Assembly (NCBI RefSeq): GCF_028009165.1
Contig: NW_026611618.1
Coordinates: forward strand, 1,302,001-1,366,000
Origin: Akanthomyces muscarius
Lineage: Eukaryota > Ascomycota > Sordariomycetes > Hypocreales > Cordycipitaceae
DNA: 64,000 nt
Direction: 5' to 3'
A model generated the notes under the pieces. That model searched no databases and was not told the DNA's origin. It saw only the letters and a list, made by a program, of their open reading frames with translations. Shown here piece after piece: positions 1 to 9,514 of this stretch. The first letter of the stretch is position 1. Every line of letters begins with the position of its first letter. The translations under genes were made by a program, and so were the position numbers.

Positions 1-733
1 AGCACCCAGCTGACGCAGTCTCCGTCTGAGGGCGCCAGCACCGATATTCCGACGCCTTCGCCGCCTACGGCGTCAACTGGCAATTCGACTTCAAGCTCAC
101 AGTCAACGGTAGTCGCCAGCAGCCAGTCCAGCATTTCGTCGCCCTCACAAAAAATTGTGAGCTTGATTGCATCCTCTGCCGCCACGGCCGCTGTGCCAAC
201 GACTACTTCCGGGCTCGACGCACACCCCGACTTCAACACGACCGAGACCGGCGACTACAAGCGCTTCTACGCTGGCATCACCGTCGATGTGTCCTATCTC
301 CCCGTGCGCCCATGCGCCATTGAAATCTCCATTGACATGTGGCACGCCGGTGGCATGGCCATCATGCAGATGCCAGAAAGGGGCGTCATTTACGACTCCA
401 TCTCGCTCTCCGACGCCATTGCCTCCGCAAAGTTGGGCAGCGTTCCCAACAATGAGCTGCTGAGCGAAATTACCTCGCGGCTGCATGTGACTCTTCGCAA
501 GGTGAGAGGGGAACTTTGCCCGCTGTTCTGCAAAGAGAAAGTACTGACAAAGAAACCTCCAGGCTGATGGCTCGAGCATTGACGTGACCCAGATCTCTGG
601 ACTCAAAGTCGACATCGAGGAAGCCGATGTTGTTGCTCCCACTTCGGAGTTCGAACTGCCTCAGGTGGTCAAATCTAGCACTCACGTAGCGCTCGATAAG
701 CCGGTTTCGGGCTGCGCCGCCCCTGCACAGTGA
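1..733 (+). CDS. 3' part of a Ser/Thr-rich hypothetical protein
   Basis: The 5' end lies outside the window. The frame is open from base 1, runs to about 501, is interrupted by a 61-nt phase-0 intron (GTGAGA at 502, AG at 561-562) and closes at TGA 731-733. The first roughly 65 visible residues are a Ser/Thr/Pro-rich, probably O-glycosylated linker. A compact region of about 150 residues follows, with many Ile/Val/Asp residues and a short conserved-looking stretch around WHAGG. I do not recognise the family. The linker suggests a secreted or wall-associated protein, but no signal peptide can be seen because the N-terminus is missing. It converges on the terpene cyclase, whose stop is 260 bp away, and nothing ties it functionally to that gene. 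Confidence 0.7.
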
Positions 734-993
734 GAGCACCCAACCCAGAATTCGGGTTGTCAGTCATCTCGAATATCGATACTCCATCTTTTGGAGACGT
801 CTGAAGAGAGCCTACCATTTGAGCTTTGTCACGATGTCCGGCAGTGTCTGGCCCAGGGACTTGGACTTTCTCTGCAGGGCGTTTTGATCTACGACAAGTA
901 AGAGCTTACATAATTTTGTATAATTCCGTTTTTAAATGCATTCGCGCGGCCGAATTTAATATGTTTCGTATATAGCTTTACAATAGTAATAAG

Positions 994-2569
994 TCAATTA
1001 TAGGTATCATCTGACCAGAGTCTATAGTCGTGAGGCTCCGCCGGGATCTGGAGCTTCCGAGTACGTTTAATCTCGGATGCGGCCGGCCCTAGATAACGCG
1101 CAGTTTTGAAGCTTGTTGCCCCGTTAGCAAGTCTTTGAGTCGCAATTGGTGGACTATTCTAGAGATACTTACCTCCAGTTTAGGTTGGCTTTCACCACTG
1201 CCTTGATGCCATCGATATACCTTTGCACCTCCGCATCGACTTCAGCGCCCCAGTGCGGGACAATCCCTTCGACTTCTTCCCACCGTCGATAGCAGCTCTC
1301 GAGGAGTTTGCCGACCGTGTCAAACGCCTGCTGCGCGGACAAGCCCCGAAGCTGACAAACTATGACCATGTTATGTGGAACACCTTCCGCCTATCTGGGG
1401 TCAATTTGCGGCTCGGTTGGGGAGGAAAACAGCAGGCAACATTTAACTGACCTGTTCTTTTTGATACGACAAAATGTCATTAGAACTATAATACCAATTG
1501 TCAGAAGGGCGCCAGTGTTGTTGAACGGTAGTAAAACGTACATTGCGACCATGTCTACACCGAGGTCTTCCAACTCCTGAATGCAAGGATCGTCGAAAAC
1601 CTCATCTGGGAGTTGGAGATCATGGGCATATTCTACTAAGGGATAAAGTGGTCTGCACCCAGAGGACTCGTGCCGTAATGCGAGCATTTCCTCTAATGAA
1701 GGCAGTCGGTTTCCCAACCGGTCGTTCACTTGCATCAAAGCACCATGACAATAGCCTTGCATAGCGAAGGCAAATCTTCTTTGAACACCTGGCTTGTGTT
1801 AGTAGATAAAGGGCGGAAAGGGTTTCGGACCGACCGCACCAGCTGTTGTGCTCTAGTGCACCACGTTAGCAGGGGGCGCCTCGATCATATCGCGCAGTCA
1901 TGACGAAGAGGCCTCTTACTGAAAGTACTCTCTCCACAACGCTGTCATGGGCTCTAACAATGTGTAATCGCTTTTCGTCTTGGCTGTTTTGCCCTAGCAG
2001 TGGCATCATCAAGCTTTCCATGACAATTCGGGACTCTTCCGGCAGGTCGCGAAGTCTTCCGTTGTCAAACACTGAAACAGGGCAAATTCTTAGCACAAAG
2101 CGTTGTAGCCGTTGAAAAGCTTTGCTTACTGTCGTCAAATGGGAAGACCTGCCAAGCAAGTCAGCGAGAGGTTCCACGACAGTGCCAGCGTGTGAGACAA
2201 AAAAGTACCACTGGCAGTTGGTCGTACATACCCAGTTACCCCAGTCACACAATGTGCGAAATCTCTCCGGGGGTGCCTCCGGTGCAGCGATTGCGCAAAA
2301 GTAAGAAAAGTCGCATTTGCTTATCTTCCTCGCCATTTTACTGTCAAAAGCGCAAACCCTGCCATGAGTCTTAGTATCAAATCGTGCACAGGGAATGAGG
2401 ACACCAACCTGTTGATCCAATCTTCGGAGTCTGCCTTGACGGTTTCATAGTTTGGATTAATGAGCGGTTTATACTTCAGAAACGACTGAAACATGTCAGG
2501 AAGAAGCACTGTTGTTTGACGGGGGCTGCGGAGCAGCGATGGCTTTTGGAGAAGGGCTTGGTCGTTCAT
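994..2569 (-). CDS. class I sesquiterpene-type cyclase, eight exons
   Basis: Eight exons can be joined without a frame break: 2569-2409, 2358-2232, 2148-2130, 2071-1920, 1792-1542, 1485-1452, 1390-1173 and 1111-994, giving 359 residues, normal for fungal terpene synthases. The diagnostic elements are all present: the Asp-rich motif DDMFD (residues 101-105) preceded by WVFPF, the NSE triad NDILSYQKE (239-247), and the C-terminal RY pair (326-327) that senses diphosphate. Proteins of this type ionise a prenyl diphosphate, usually farnesyl diphosphate, and cyclise it in the cytosol. The product cannot be read from sequence. Exon 3 is only 19 nt long and carries both leading Asp residues. Most introns show CTAAC/CTGAC-like branch sites; the acceptor of intron 4 (1793-1794, CAAG) was chosen because it alone keeps the frame. 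The gene is divergent from an MpaB-like oxygenase, which suggests one pathway. It looks functional, not decayed. Confidence 0.93.
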
Positions 2570-4013
2570 TTTTTTTTATAGCGGTTGTAAACGCAGGAAT
2601 ACTTTAGTTGCTCAAAAATTGAAAAAGAAGAAAGCCCGCAACCTTATAGTGCTAAACAAAGAGAGCGACAATGGACATTGTTTGCGTAATTGCCGGCGTT
2701 GCGGGGACCGCAGATCGAGACTCTCCGTTCTATTGGTCAAGACTTCCGAAAAGAGGCCCAGATAAGACTTCAAAAGCAGAGGTAAAGTAGGAGGCGGAAA
2801 CTGTGTTCTACTTGAATGTTGCGCCTCATCTGTAGCTGATTTGTCATGATAGAGTCATGGCAAGCCCATGCTGGGAAGCGTTGTTGGCTAGAACCATCCC
2901 CGCGGCTATTTAAGCTCACTATTACAGCAAGACCAACGAAAAAAGAGCAAAGCTCCGTCCGATACTAAATCAACTATGTTAATCTAAATAAAGCATTTAT
3001 GCACTATGAAAGACAATCCTACTGGAACTTGTCATGATTTTAGGCTGAACTCGGAGTGGCTGGATCGTCAGGTAATACCATCTGCCGTGGACCTCGACAG
3101 CGGGCGCTACAGAGTCCCAGCACCAATTAAAGCACAAATGGATCATCACGAGGAAAAGGTAGCATGTGTCTAAACTTCGGGCGTCTGTATCTTGCTTGTA
3201 ACAATGCATGCTTGGCATGCTAGCATGCCAGGAAGTCTCCACCAAGTTGGTAGCATGGCTGGATTCTCAAAGACAGACCAACACTTGCCGCAACAAAATC
3301 AGCTGCTTTTCGCTGTGGTTTTTTCTTGCATTACATTTTCGCTATAACAATAGCATGTTTACGCGCTGTGCGAAGGGAGCAAACTTTCTTCAGACTAGCA
3401 GACGTCACATTGCAAGCGTGTCCGGACTGCATCCGGCCAGTTACAATGAAGATGTCTCATTGTGGGTGCGCATTTCTAGGTGGCCGAATATGTTCTTTGA
3501 GCGACTTGGGCGCCATCAACGGAATGGACGCCACCAACAATCCAACCCACCACACCACCTCTGCTGATCGTGGACCTTCCATTGCCGCCCAACTGTATTG
3601 AAGACAATGGAGCCCATTTAAATTTAGACCCCGGAAAGGAAAAACGACTGCGGCGGAATGCGGAAGTGACGCCCGCTGAGACGCCTCACCTAGCCACATG
3701 GTGGTGTTCAGCGCCCGCTTCCCTGCCCAAGGGTCGCTGAGCAGGGGAAACATTGCCCTGGGTGCCTGGAAGCTTCACTCTACCAGACGCCGCTACTACG
3801 TAAAAAGAATACCTGACATTGTTCAATTGCCGTCAATAGAGATGTCTGCCGCCGTTGAACTCGTTGAACTCCTGGGAGACTCACAAGTGCCGACCCACCG
3901 CGTATCGGTCTATCCTTTGTTGTCGCTTGGTCGCTTATATGTTACAACCCCACGAACTAGTGAATGTTTGCCTGTTTGATGCTAAGCGACTGGACGTGCC
4001 CAACGCGGTGGAT
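2570..4013. promoter_or_regulatory. shared promoter region of terpene cyclase and MpaB-like oxygenase
   Basis: This is about 1.4 kb between two divergent start codons, without a convincing ORF. It holds a TATTTAAG box near 2900, a run of GCATGC-type palindromes at 3205-3230, and AT-rich stretches near the cyclase start. Regulation from here is inferred only from the head-to-head arrangement. Confidence 0.5.
3213..3230. promoter_or_regulatory. perfect 18-bp palindrome in the divergent promoter
   Basis: The sequence TGGCATGCTAGCATGCCA equals its own reverse complement. A further ATGCATGC sits immediately to the left. Its position between the cyclase and oxygenase makes it a candidate operator for a dimeric regulator. 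No known factor is assigned. Confidence 0.5.
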
Positions 4014-5501
4014 ATGTCTCAAAATACTAGCCCATCCGAACGAGACTTACAAGAACCAGCTCCGCGGCACACTCATGGCAGCTCTGCTGTCGCCGCGATG
4101 GCCATAGCTGAAACATCTAATCAGAGCCGGGCCAAACAATACGTTATCACCGAGAAAAAACAGATGAAGGCCTGCAAGGTAGGAAACTACAGCTTTCAGT
4201 GGACAAATTTGCATCTACCATCAGAGACGACGGATCCACTGCGCTATGAATATGACGAGCTCGGCAGCGACGCCGTAAAGACACTACAGCAGCTTCGGCA
4301 GCGCAAGGTAGAAGGGGGCGAGGCAAGTGCGGGAAAGTTTGATATGTATGCGGCTCTTCGAGATCATCATACCGAAGATGCAACACTTGCCAATCTTTGG
4401 ACAGAGGTCCATACGGTGCCCGACTGGGTTGATTGGGAGCAGATCGAACGCGGCCAGAAGTTCCTCTATCGTTACGCCATGGCAAACCTTTTAGGCTTCG
4501 CGCTGCAGGGATTTCTTGGAGAGAACTCTGCCGCGTCGGGAGTTGTCGAGGTCCTCGTGAGAACCGGGGGCTTCTCCACGAATTCGCTGCGCCGTCGACT
4601 TATCGAAACATTTCAGTTCCTCCTTCAAGTGACTAAAAACATCGACGCTATTAAACCAGATGGCGAAGGCCACATCACAACCGTACGCGTGCGCTTGCTG
4701 CATTCCGCCGTAAGGGAACGAATCATGAAACTTGTCAACACTCGAGTGGACTATTTCGACGTCGACAAATTTGGAGTTCCTGTCAACACCTTGGACTCGA
4801 TACACTCCATCACCACATTTTGCTGCAACCACATGTGGCTACAGCTCCCTCTGATGGGGGTCTACCCGAGTGAGCAAGAGACGGCCGACTACATTGCTCT
4901 GTTTCGCTGGATTGGATATCTGCTTGCCACTCCGGATGAGTACTTTGCGACTAGTGCACGAGCCAAAGCGACCATGGAGAGTATGCTTCTGCACGAACAA
5001 AAGCTGACGGACAACTCGGTCGTCGTGGGTTACAACTTTGTGCAGTGTGTCAAGGATCTGCCACCCTTCAACATCTCCGCAGACTTCATCGAAGCTGGGA
5101 GCAGGGTGCTCAACGGAGACGAGCTTTGTGACTCGTTGGGGCTTGGTCGGCCAGGCTTGCTATCATACGCCAGCTTCAGCGGCTTTTGTTTTTTCGTGAA
5201 AGTCTTGGCTCTTGCACAGCGATGGTTTCCTTCTTTCGATGATGCAGTCGTGAACTTTTTTCGCAGACGCCTACACGAAGCTATCCTTGAAAGCCAACAC
5301 GGGGCACCTACGATGGATTTTAAACATGTGCCAGAGCTTGGCAAGTTTACGAGGAAAGAAGGAAACGGTCGGCCCACAGTGTCATATTCGCCTTTCAGTA
5401 GGCCAGTTGAGAGTTTCTTTCTCTTGGTATTTATCCTGGGCTGCTTACCTTGGGTAGGAATCTCTATGTATTTTTATGTGCTTTGTCGCAGGGCTTTCTG
5501 A
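4014..5501 (+). CDS. MpaB/Lcp-type haem oxygenase (DUF2236 family), ER-anchored
   Basis: A single exon of 495 residues from the ATG at 4014. In-frame ATGs at 3939 and 4164 are alternatives; the frame stays open further upstream only with a TTG. The protein matches the fungal MPAB_Lcp_cat pattern: an N-terminal YSFQWT segment, RYEYDELG, LWTEVHTVPDWVDWEQI, an RTGGFS element, and RVRLLHSAVR, whose His (about residue 230) is the likely haem ligand of this family. The C-terminus carries a hydrophobic helix of about 20 residues followed by CRRAF, suggesting a membrane anchor with a short basic tail. Known relatives cleave C=C bonds oxidatively: Lcp acts on rubber and MpaB on the farnesyl chain in mycophenolate synthesis. 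Next to a terpene cyclase, a terpenoid substrate is a reasonable inference but is not shown by the sequence. Confidence 0.88.
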   Translation: MSQNTSPSERDLQEPAPRHTHGSSAVAAMAIAETSNQSRAKQYVITEKKQMKACKVGNYSFQWTNLHLPSETTDPLRYEYDELGSDAVKTLQQLRQRKVEGGEASAGKFDMYAALRDHHTEDATLANLWTEVHTVPDWVDWEQIERGQKFLYRYAMANLLGFALQGFLGENSAASGVVEVLVRTGGFSTNSLRRRLIETFQFLLQVTKNIDAIKPDGEGHITTVRVRLLHSAVRERIMKLVNTRVDYFDVDKFGVPVNTLDSIHSITTFCCNHMWLQLPLMGVYPSEQETADYIALFRWIGYLLATPDEYFATSARAKATMESMLLHEQKLTDNSVVVGYNFVQCVKDLPPFNISADFIEAGSRVLNGDELCDSLGLGRPGLLSYASFSGFCFFVKVLALAQRWFPSFDDAVVNFFRRRLHEAILESQHGAPTMDFKHVPELGKFTRKEGNGRPTVSYSPFSRPVESFFLLVFILGCLPWVGISMYFYVLCRRAF

Positions 5502-7131
5502 TGCCTAAAAGTTAGGCGAATTTTGCACTATCGCACCTTTGGGTCTCGATATGAAGATTCAGTTTTGTATTTTATTGTTTATATAATGTTGTATTAGTCA
5601 ACCAATAGCTTTTTGCTCAGAAAACAGCTCTTTACAGTAAGCCAAGATGCCTTCCCTTCACTTCTGCATCCTTAGCAGCATAGCTGTGACATTCTCCTGT
5701 ACTGCTACACCAACTGGCAAAAGACTAGGCATTAATCTCAATGACTAGTATTAACCAGGAGTCCAACTATGGCTTATATAACTAGCCCTTACATCTGTTA
5801 CAGTTACCTCTTCCTTCTCAGAGCCCTGGCCCCCCGGCCCTAATTTGCAGCGGCGGATCTGCATCACGGCGCAGCTAAGATAGATTAAACACTTCCTCTC
5901 AGCCAGCCATTTACAGACAATTTCAATCAAATGAAGTGATTTATTGGGATCAGATGCCGGCTAAAGACGCGGCAAAAGTGCGGCGGCAAGCTTAATTTAT
6001 GCATATTCAGCCTAAAGTCTGGTGCTGGAACACCGCCAGCCTATCTACATGACATCAGTGAGAACTGTGCCGCTGCTGTGGTCATCTAGAGCGACGTGCC
6101 ATCCCTCCACATGTCTCTGTTGGGTATGTCGTTCCCTATCACTATTGAGCTTGTCGAGTTCCAGTAGATTGAATACTATGGCCACGGACTATCCAGGCGT
6201 CACGCAAAATTACAAGAGCTCAGAGGGCCGTGCAGGCTCGTATCGAAGGGTACCGCGCCAAAGGAATTGCTGGCGAAATGTATTTGAGAGAGGAGAAAAC
6301 CAGCCGGTTCCGGATGCAGCGTGGCGAGAGGAGGTCATGCAGCGCTATTGCAGGTAGGTGCATACTCATGTTCCAGACTTCCAATCACTTTGCATTGGAA
6401 GAGTCTAAGCCCCATCTCTCGTCTTTCAGGAATACCTAGTCTCCCTTTTCCTGCATGCCGGCTCCAATTTTCGCATCAAGTGAAGCAGTGATGGGGAACA
6501 CGGTCAGTGGCATGTCGCCGCTATCGACGCTCGGCATACCTCGGCTCCGAATCGTCGAGGTACAAGCCCTCGAATGCAGATTTGAGACAACTGGGAAAGC
6601 GACCATTCTTTTTTCTCTCGCCTTCCATGGGGCTGCACCCGCTTGATAAATCACTGACGGGTACGGATAGTGTCGCGCATATCGATGCCGAAATGATGCT
6701 TCCCACTTGCAGGGCCAGGGTTAGGGTTACCCAAGCGGCGACCGCACTGTGAGCTTGCACCCAAGGTTGGTGCAGAATAAAGAAAAAAAGGGGGAAATTA
6801 CCACAAACTCTACATAAGCACCTATTTGATCGTTTTCCAATCATTCTCTTGTCCTTGTATTTGTCGGTGAGGACCTTGATAAGTGCCCAATTGCCCACCT
6901 GCCGCTGTGACTCTTCACTGCTGAGACTGCTGGAAGAACCGCTAAGACCCCCGCTAAGACGCCCCGCCAGCCGCCACCAAAGTAATCCACTTTGGGCTGC
7001 TGTACACCATTCCAGGCCGCGACCCCTCCAAAGAAAAAAATTATCCCGATAAGATAAAACAGCCATCATCACCGCCTCTTCAACTACAACCATCACACCC
7101 CTTTGGCTGCTGTTGTTACAAGCCAGTAATC
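5502..7131. other. intergenic region, RIO1 promoter and a doubtful spliced ORF
   Basis: There is no firm gene in these 1.6 kb. Around 6161-6490 a frame encoding RIEGYRAKG and RMQRGERR is followed by a plausible intron (GTAGGT at about 6352 to TTTCAG at about 6430) and a short second exon, but no ATG in frame could be connected to it. It may be a gene relic. The last 400 bp are pyrimidine-rich leader sequence of RIO1. Confidence 0.35.
6717..6729. promoter_or_regulatory. telomere-repeat-like box upstream of RIO1
   Basis: AGGGTTAGGGTTA is about two TTAGGG units, 403 bp before the RIO1 start. Telobox-like sites bound by Tbf1/Rap1-type proteins are known in promoters of ribosome-related genes of other fungi. 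Use here is inference; the site may also be a chance or interstitial telomeric remnant. Confidence 0.45.
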
Positions 7132-8835
7132 ATGACAGCTCCCACTGATGCGGTCGCCTCACCCGCGGCCCCTCACGAACCCCCATACACGTATACTGCC
7201 AACGACGGCTACGGCAAGACTGAAGATATCCCCGCCGAACTGCGCACACGACAGGATGCCCCGCCATCTGCAGAAAACGACGACGATCTCGATGACATCT
7301 TTCAAGACGACGACGATGACGGCGGCGCCGACGATTTAGAAAACGGTGACTGGGATGGAGGCTCAGGCGACCTGACCAAGTCCTTCAACCGCCAGCGACA
7401 GCAAAATGCAAATGGCGGCGGTGCGTCTGTCGCGCGCGGTAACCAGCAAAAGCCCTCAGCCAACACCTTTGCCAGCGTCGACGACCAGGTCTCGGCCCTC
7501 TCCAAGCACGCCGGCAAGATTCGCCTGGACGATGTCAAGCAGAGCGAGGATAAGACCAAGGATAAGGCCGACCGCGCCACCAGCGAGCAGGTGCTCGACC
7601 AGCGCACACGCATGATCCTTCTGCAAATGATCAACCGCGGCTTCGTCAGCGAGGTCCATGGCGCCATCAGTACCGGCAAGGAGGCCAACGTCTACGGTGC
7701 CGTCCTCGTCGACGACGAGACGGGCGCGCCCACGCACCGCGCCATCAAGGTCTACAAGACGGCCATTCTCGTCTTCAAGGACCGCGAGCGCTACATCACC
7801 GGCGAGCACCGCTTCAAGGGCGGCTTCGACAAGGGCAACAACCGCAAGATGGTCAAGCTCTGGGCCGAAAAGGAGTACCGCAACCTGCGCCGCATCCACA
7901 CCGCCGGCATCCCCTGCCCCGAACCCCTCGCCCTCAAGCTGCACGTCCTCGTCATGGGCTTCCTCGGCGACCGCAAGGGCTGGGCCTACCCGCGCCTGCG
8001 CGATGCCGCGCTCCAGGGCGACGACATCGACGACCAGTGGCGCAAGCTCTACGTTCAGCTCCTCGGCCTCATGCGCAAAATGTACCAGGTCTGCCGTCTC
8101 GTGCACGCCGATCTCAGCGAGTACAACATCCTCTACCACAACGAGCAGCTATACATCATCGACGTGTCGCAGAGCGTCGAGCCCGACCACCCGCGCTCGC
8201 TCGAGTTTCTGCGCATGGATATAAAGAATGTCGGCGACTTTTTCCGCCGCAAGGGCGTCGACACCCTCGCCGACCGTGCCATCTTCAACTTCATCACCGC
8301 CGCCAGCGGTGCCACCGAGGAACCCGCCATGGCCGAGGCCATTGAGAAGCTGTACGAGTCCAACGTGGCCGCCGAGGACGAGGACCACGCCGCGCAGATT
8401 GAGGTCGACAACGAAGTCTTCCGCAACCAGTACATCCCGCAGACGTTGGAGCAGGTCTACGATATTGAAAAGGACGCCGCCAAGGTCCACATGGGCCAAG
8501 GCCAGGACCTCATCTACAGCAACCTGCTCGCCGAGCAGGTCGTCAAGGACAAGAACGGCGCTACGGAAGGCGGTGCCGAGGCGGATGCCAGTGGCTCGCA
8601 AGACGACTCGGATGATTCCTCGGGCGACGGCGCCGCGCTCCATAGCGGCGACGAGGACGACGATGAGAGCCGATTCGAAAAGGGAACGCCTCGCGGCCGC
8701 CGCTTCGAGGACAAGGACGAGAAGCGCCAGCACAAGCAGGCCGTCAAGGAGGCTAAGCGCGAGAAGCGCAAGGAAAAGATTCCCAAGCACCTGAAGAAGC
8801 AAATGGTCTCCAGCACTTCTCGAAAGAAGAAATAA
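7132..8835 (+). CDS. RIO1: atypical protein kinase RIO1
   Basis: An intronless gene of 567 residues. The RIO kinase core occupies about residues 155-400: the ATP loop STGKEANVY (from residue 180), an AIKVYKT element containing the ATP-binding Lys, the catalytic loop HADLSEYN (Asp327 as base), and IIDVSQ (Asp344 for metal). The N-terminal 120 residues are acidic, with Asp-rich runs. The C-terminal 80 residues are first acidic and then strongly Lys/Arg-rich, as in Rio1 orthologues. RIO1 is an ATPase/kinase needed for late cytoplasmic maturation of the 40S subunit (20S to 18S rRNA) and is essential in yeast. The ATG at 7132 follows a long pyrimidine-rich leader and is the first in frame. High GC3 in the core compared with the flanks supports strong expression. 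Identification is secure; nothing appears missing. Confidence 0.97.
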   Translation: MTAPTDAVASPAAPHEPPYTYTANDGYGKTEDIPAELRTRQDAPPSAENDDDLDDIFQDDDDDGGADDLENGDWDGGSGDLTKSFNRQRQQNANGGGASVARGNQQKPSANTFASVDDQVSALSKHAGKIRLDDVKQSEDKTKDKADRATSEQVLDQRTRMILLQMINRGFVSEVHGAISTGKEANVYGAVLVDDETGAPTHRAIKVYKTAILVFKDRERYITGEHRFKGGFDKGNNRKMVKLWAEKEYRNLRRIHTAGIPCPEPLALKLHVLVMGFLGDRKGWAYPRLRDAALQGDDIDDQWRKLYVQLLGLMRKMYQVCRLVHADLSEYNILYHNEQLYIIDVSQSVEPDHPRSLEFLRMDIKNVGDFFRRKGVDTLADRAIFNFITAASGATEEPAMAEAIEKLYESNVAAEDEDHAAQIEVDNEVFRNQYIPQTLEQVYDIEKDAAKVHMGQGQDLIYSNLLAEQVVKDKNGATEGGAEADASGSQDDSDDSSGDGAALHSGDEDDDESRFEKGTPRGRRFEDKDEKRQHKQAVKEAKREKRKEKIPKHLKKQMVSSTSRKKK

Positions 8836-9514
8836 GTACACAATGAAAGTTAAAAAAAAGTATACAAAAAAGAGAGATGATGATGCATATTTGCAATGTT
8901 TTACGCGTTGGGAACGAGGATTATCAGATACATTTACGATTTTGATTTAGACAAGGGACGAAAAGAGAAAAACAGCATGGGCCGGCGTTTATTCGGAATT
9001 CCAACTCATATTCTTGATAGTTTTTCTTTGGTCGTGGTGATGGCACGTGCATGGCATCGGAAATGGGCAAAGGCAGGCGGAAATCAAATCGAATGATGAG
9101 CACAAGCTGTCGCCTGGAAGCTGGTCGTTTTTGTGCAGCCCGTGGAACTTGTCGGTTTACGCGCCATCGCGCGCCGTAACCGCTCGTGTCTCTGCGGGGT
9201 GCACGAAGACGATCAACGGGCGATCCGATCATGGCATGCGCGCAGCTTTACAACCTGCGAATGCTGATGATGATCAAAGAGAGCACTGACGATTTGAGTA
9301 CAGAAACAAGGAAATAGGGAAAGCCCTGTGTTGCATTTCCTCTTCTAGTATACCTCTACATCATGTAGTAGTGACAGCCTATAGAAGAATAGATCACCAG
9401 ACGTGGACTTCTCTCGAAAGTCCATTTCCCCCATTCTGCAAGAAGAAAATGTGCAGCTATAACGTGGCAGTTTATGCATACATACAATTCATATCACATG
9501 ACCCCTTGTCTTGT
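8836..9514. other. intergenic region between convergent RIO1 and Zn2Cys6 gene
   Basis: The 3' flanks of two convergent genes. It contains A-rich tracts just after RIO1 (8850-8880), likely part of its 3' UTR. No ORF or RNA gene was recognised. Confidence 0.6.

Noticed and set aside
994..2569. Terpene cyclase fragments with internal stops, suggesting decay
   Set aside because: Seven introns, including those flanking a 19-nt exon, give a full 359-residue protein with intact motifs.
3855..4013. N-terminal extension of the MpaB-like protein to 3855
   Set aside because: The codon at 3855 is TTG; the extension is not similar to the family N-terminus. ATG 3939 remains possible.
7456..8841. Long antisense frames over RIO1
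   Set aside because: Leu/Val-rich mirror of the RIO1 codons; the sense frame has all kinase motifs.
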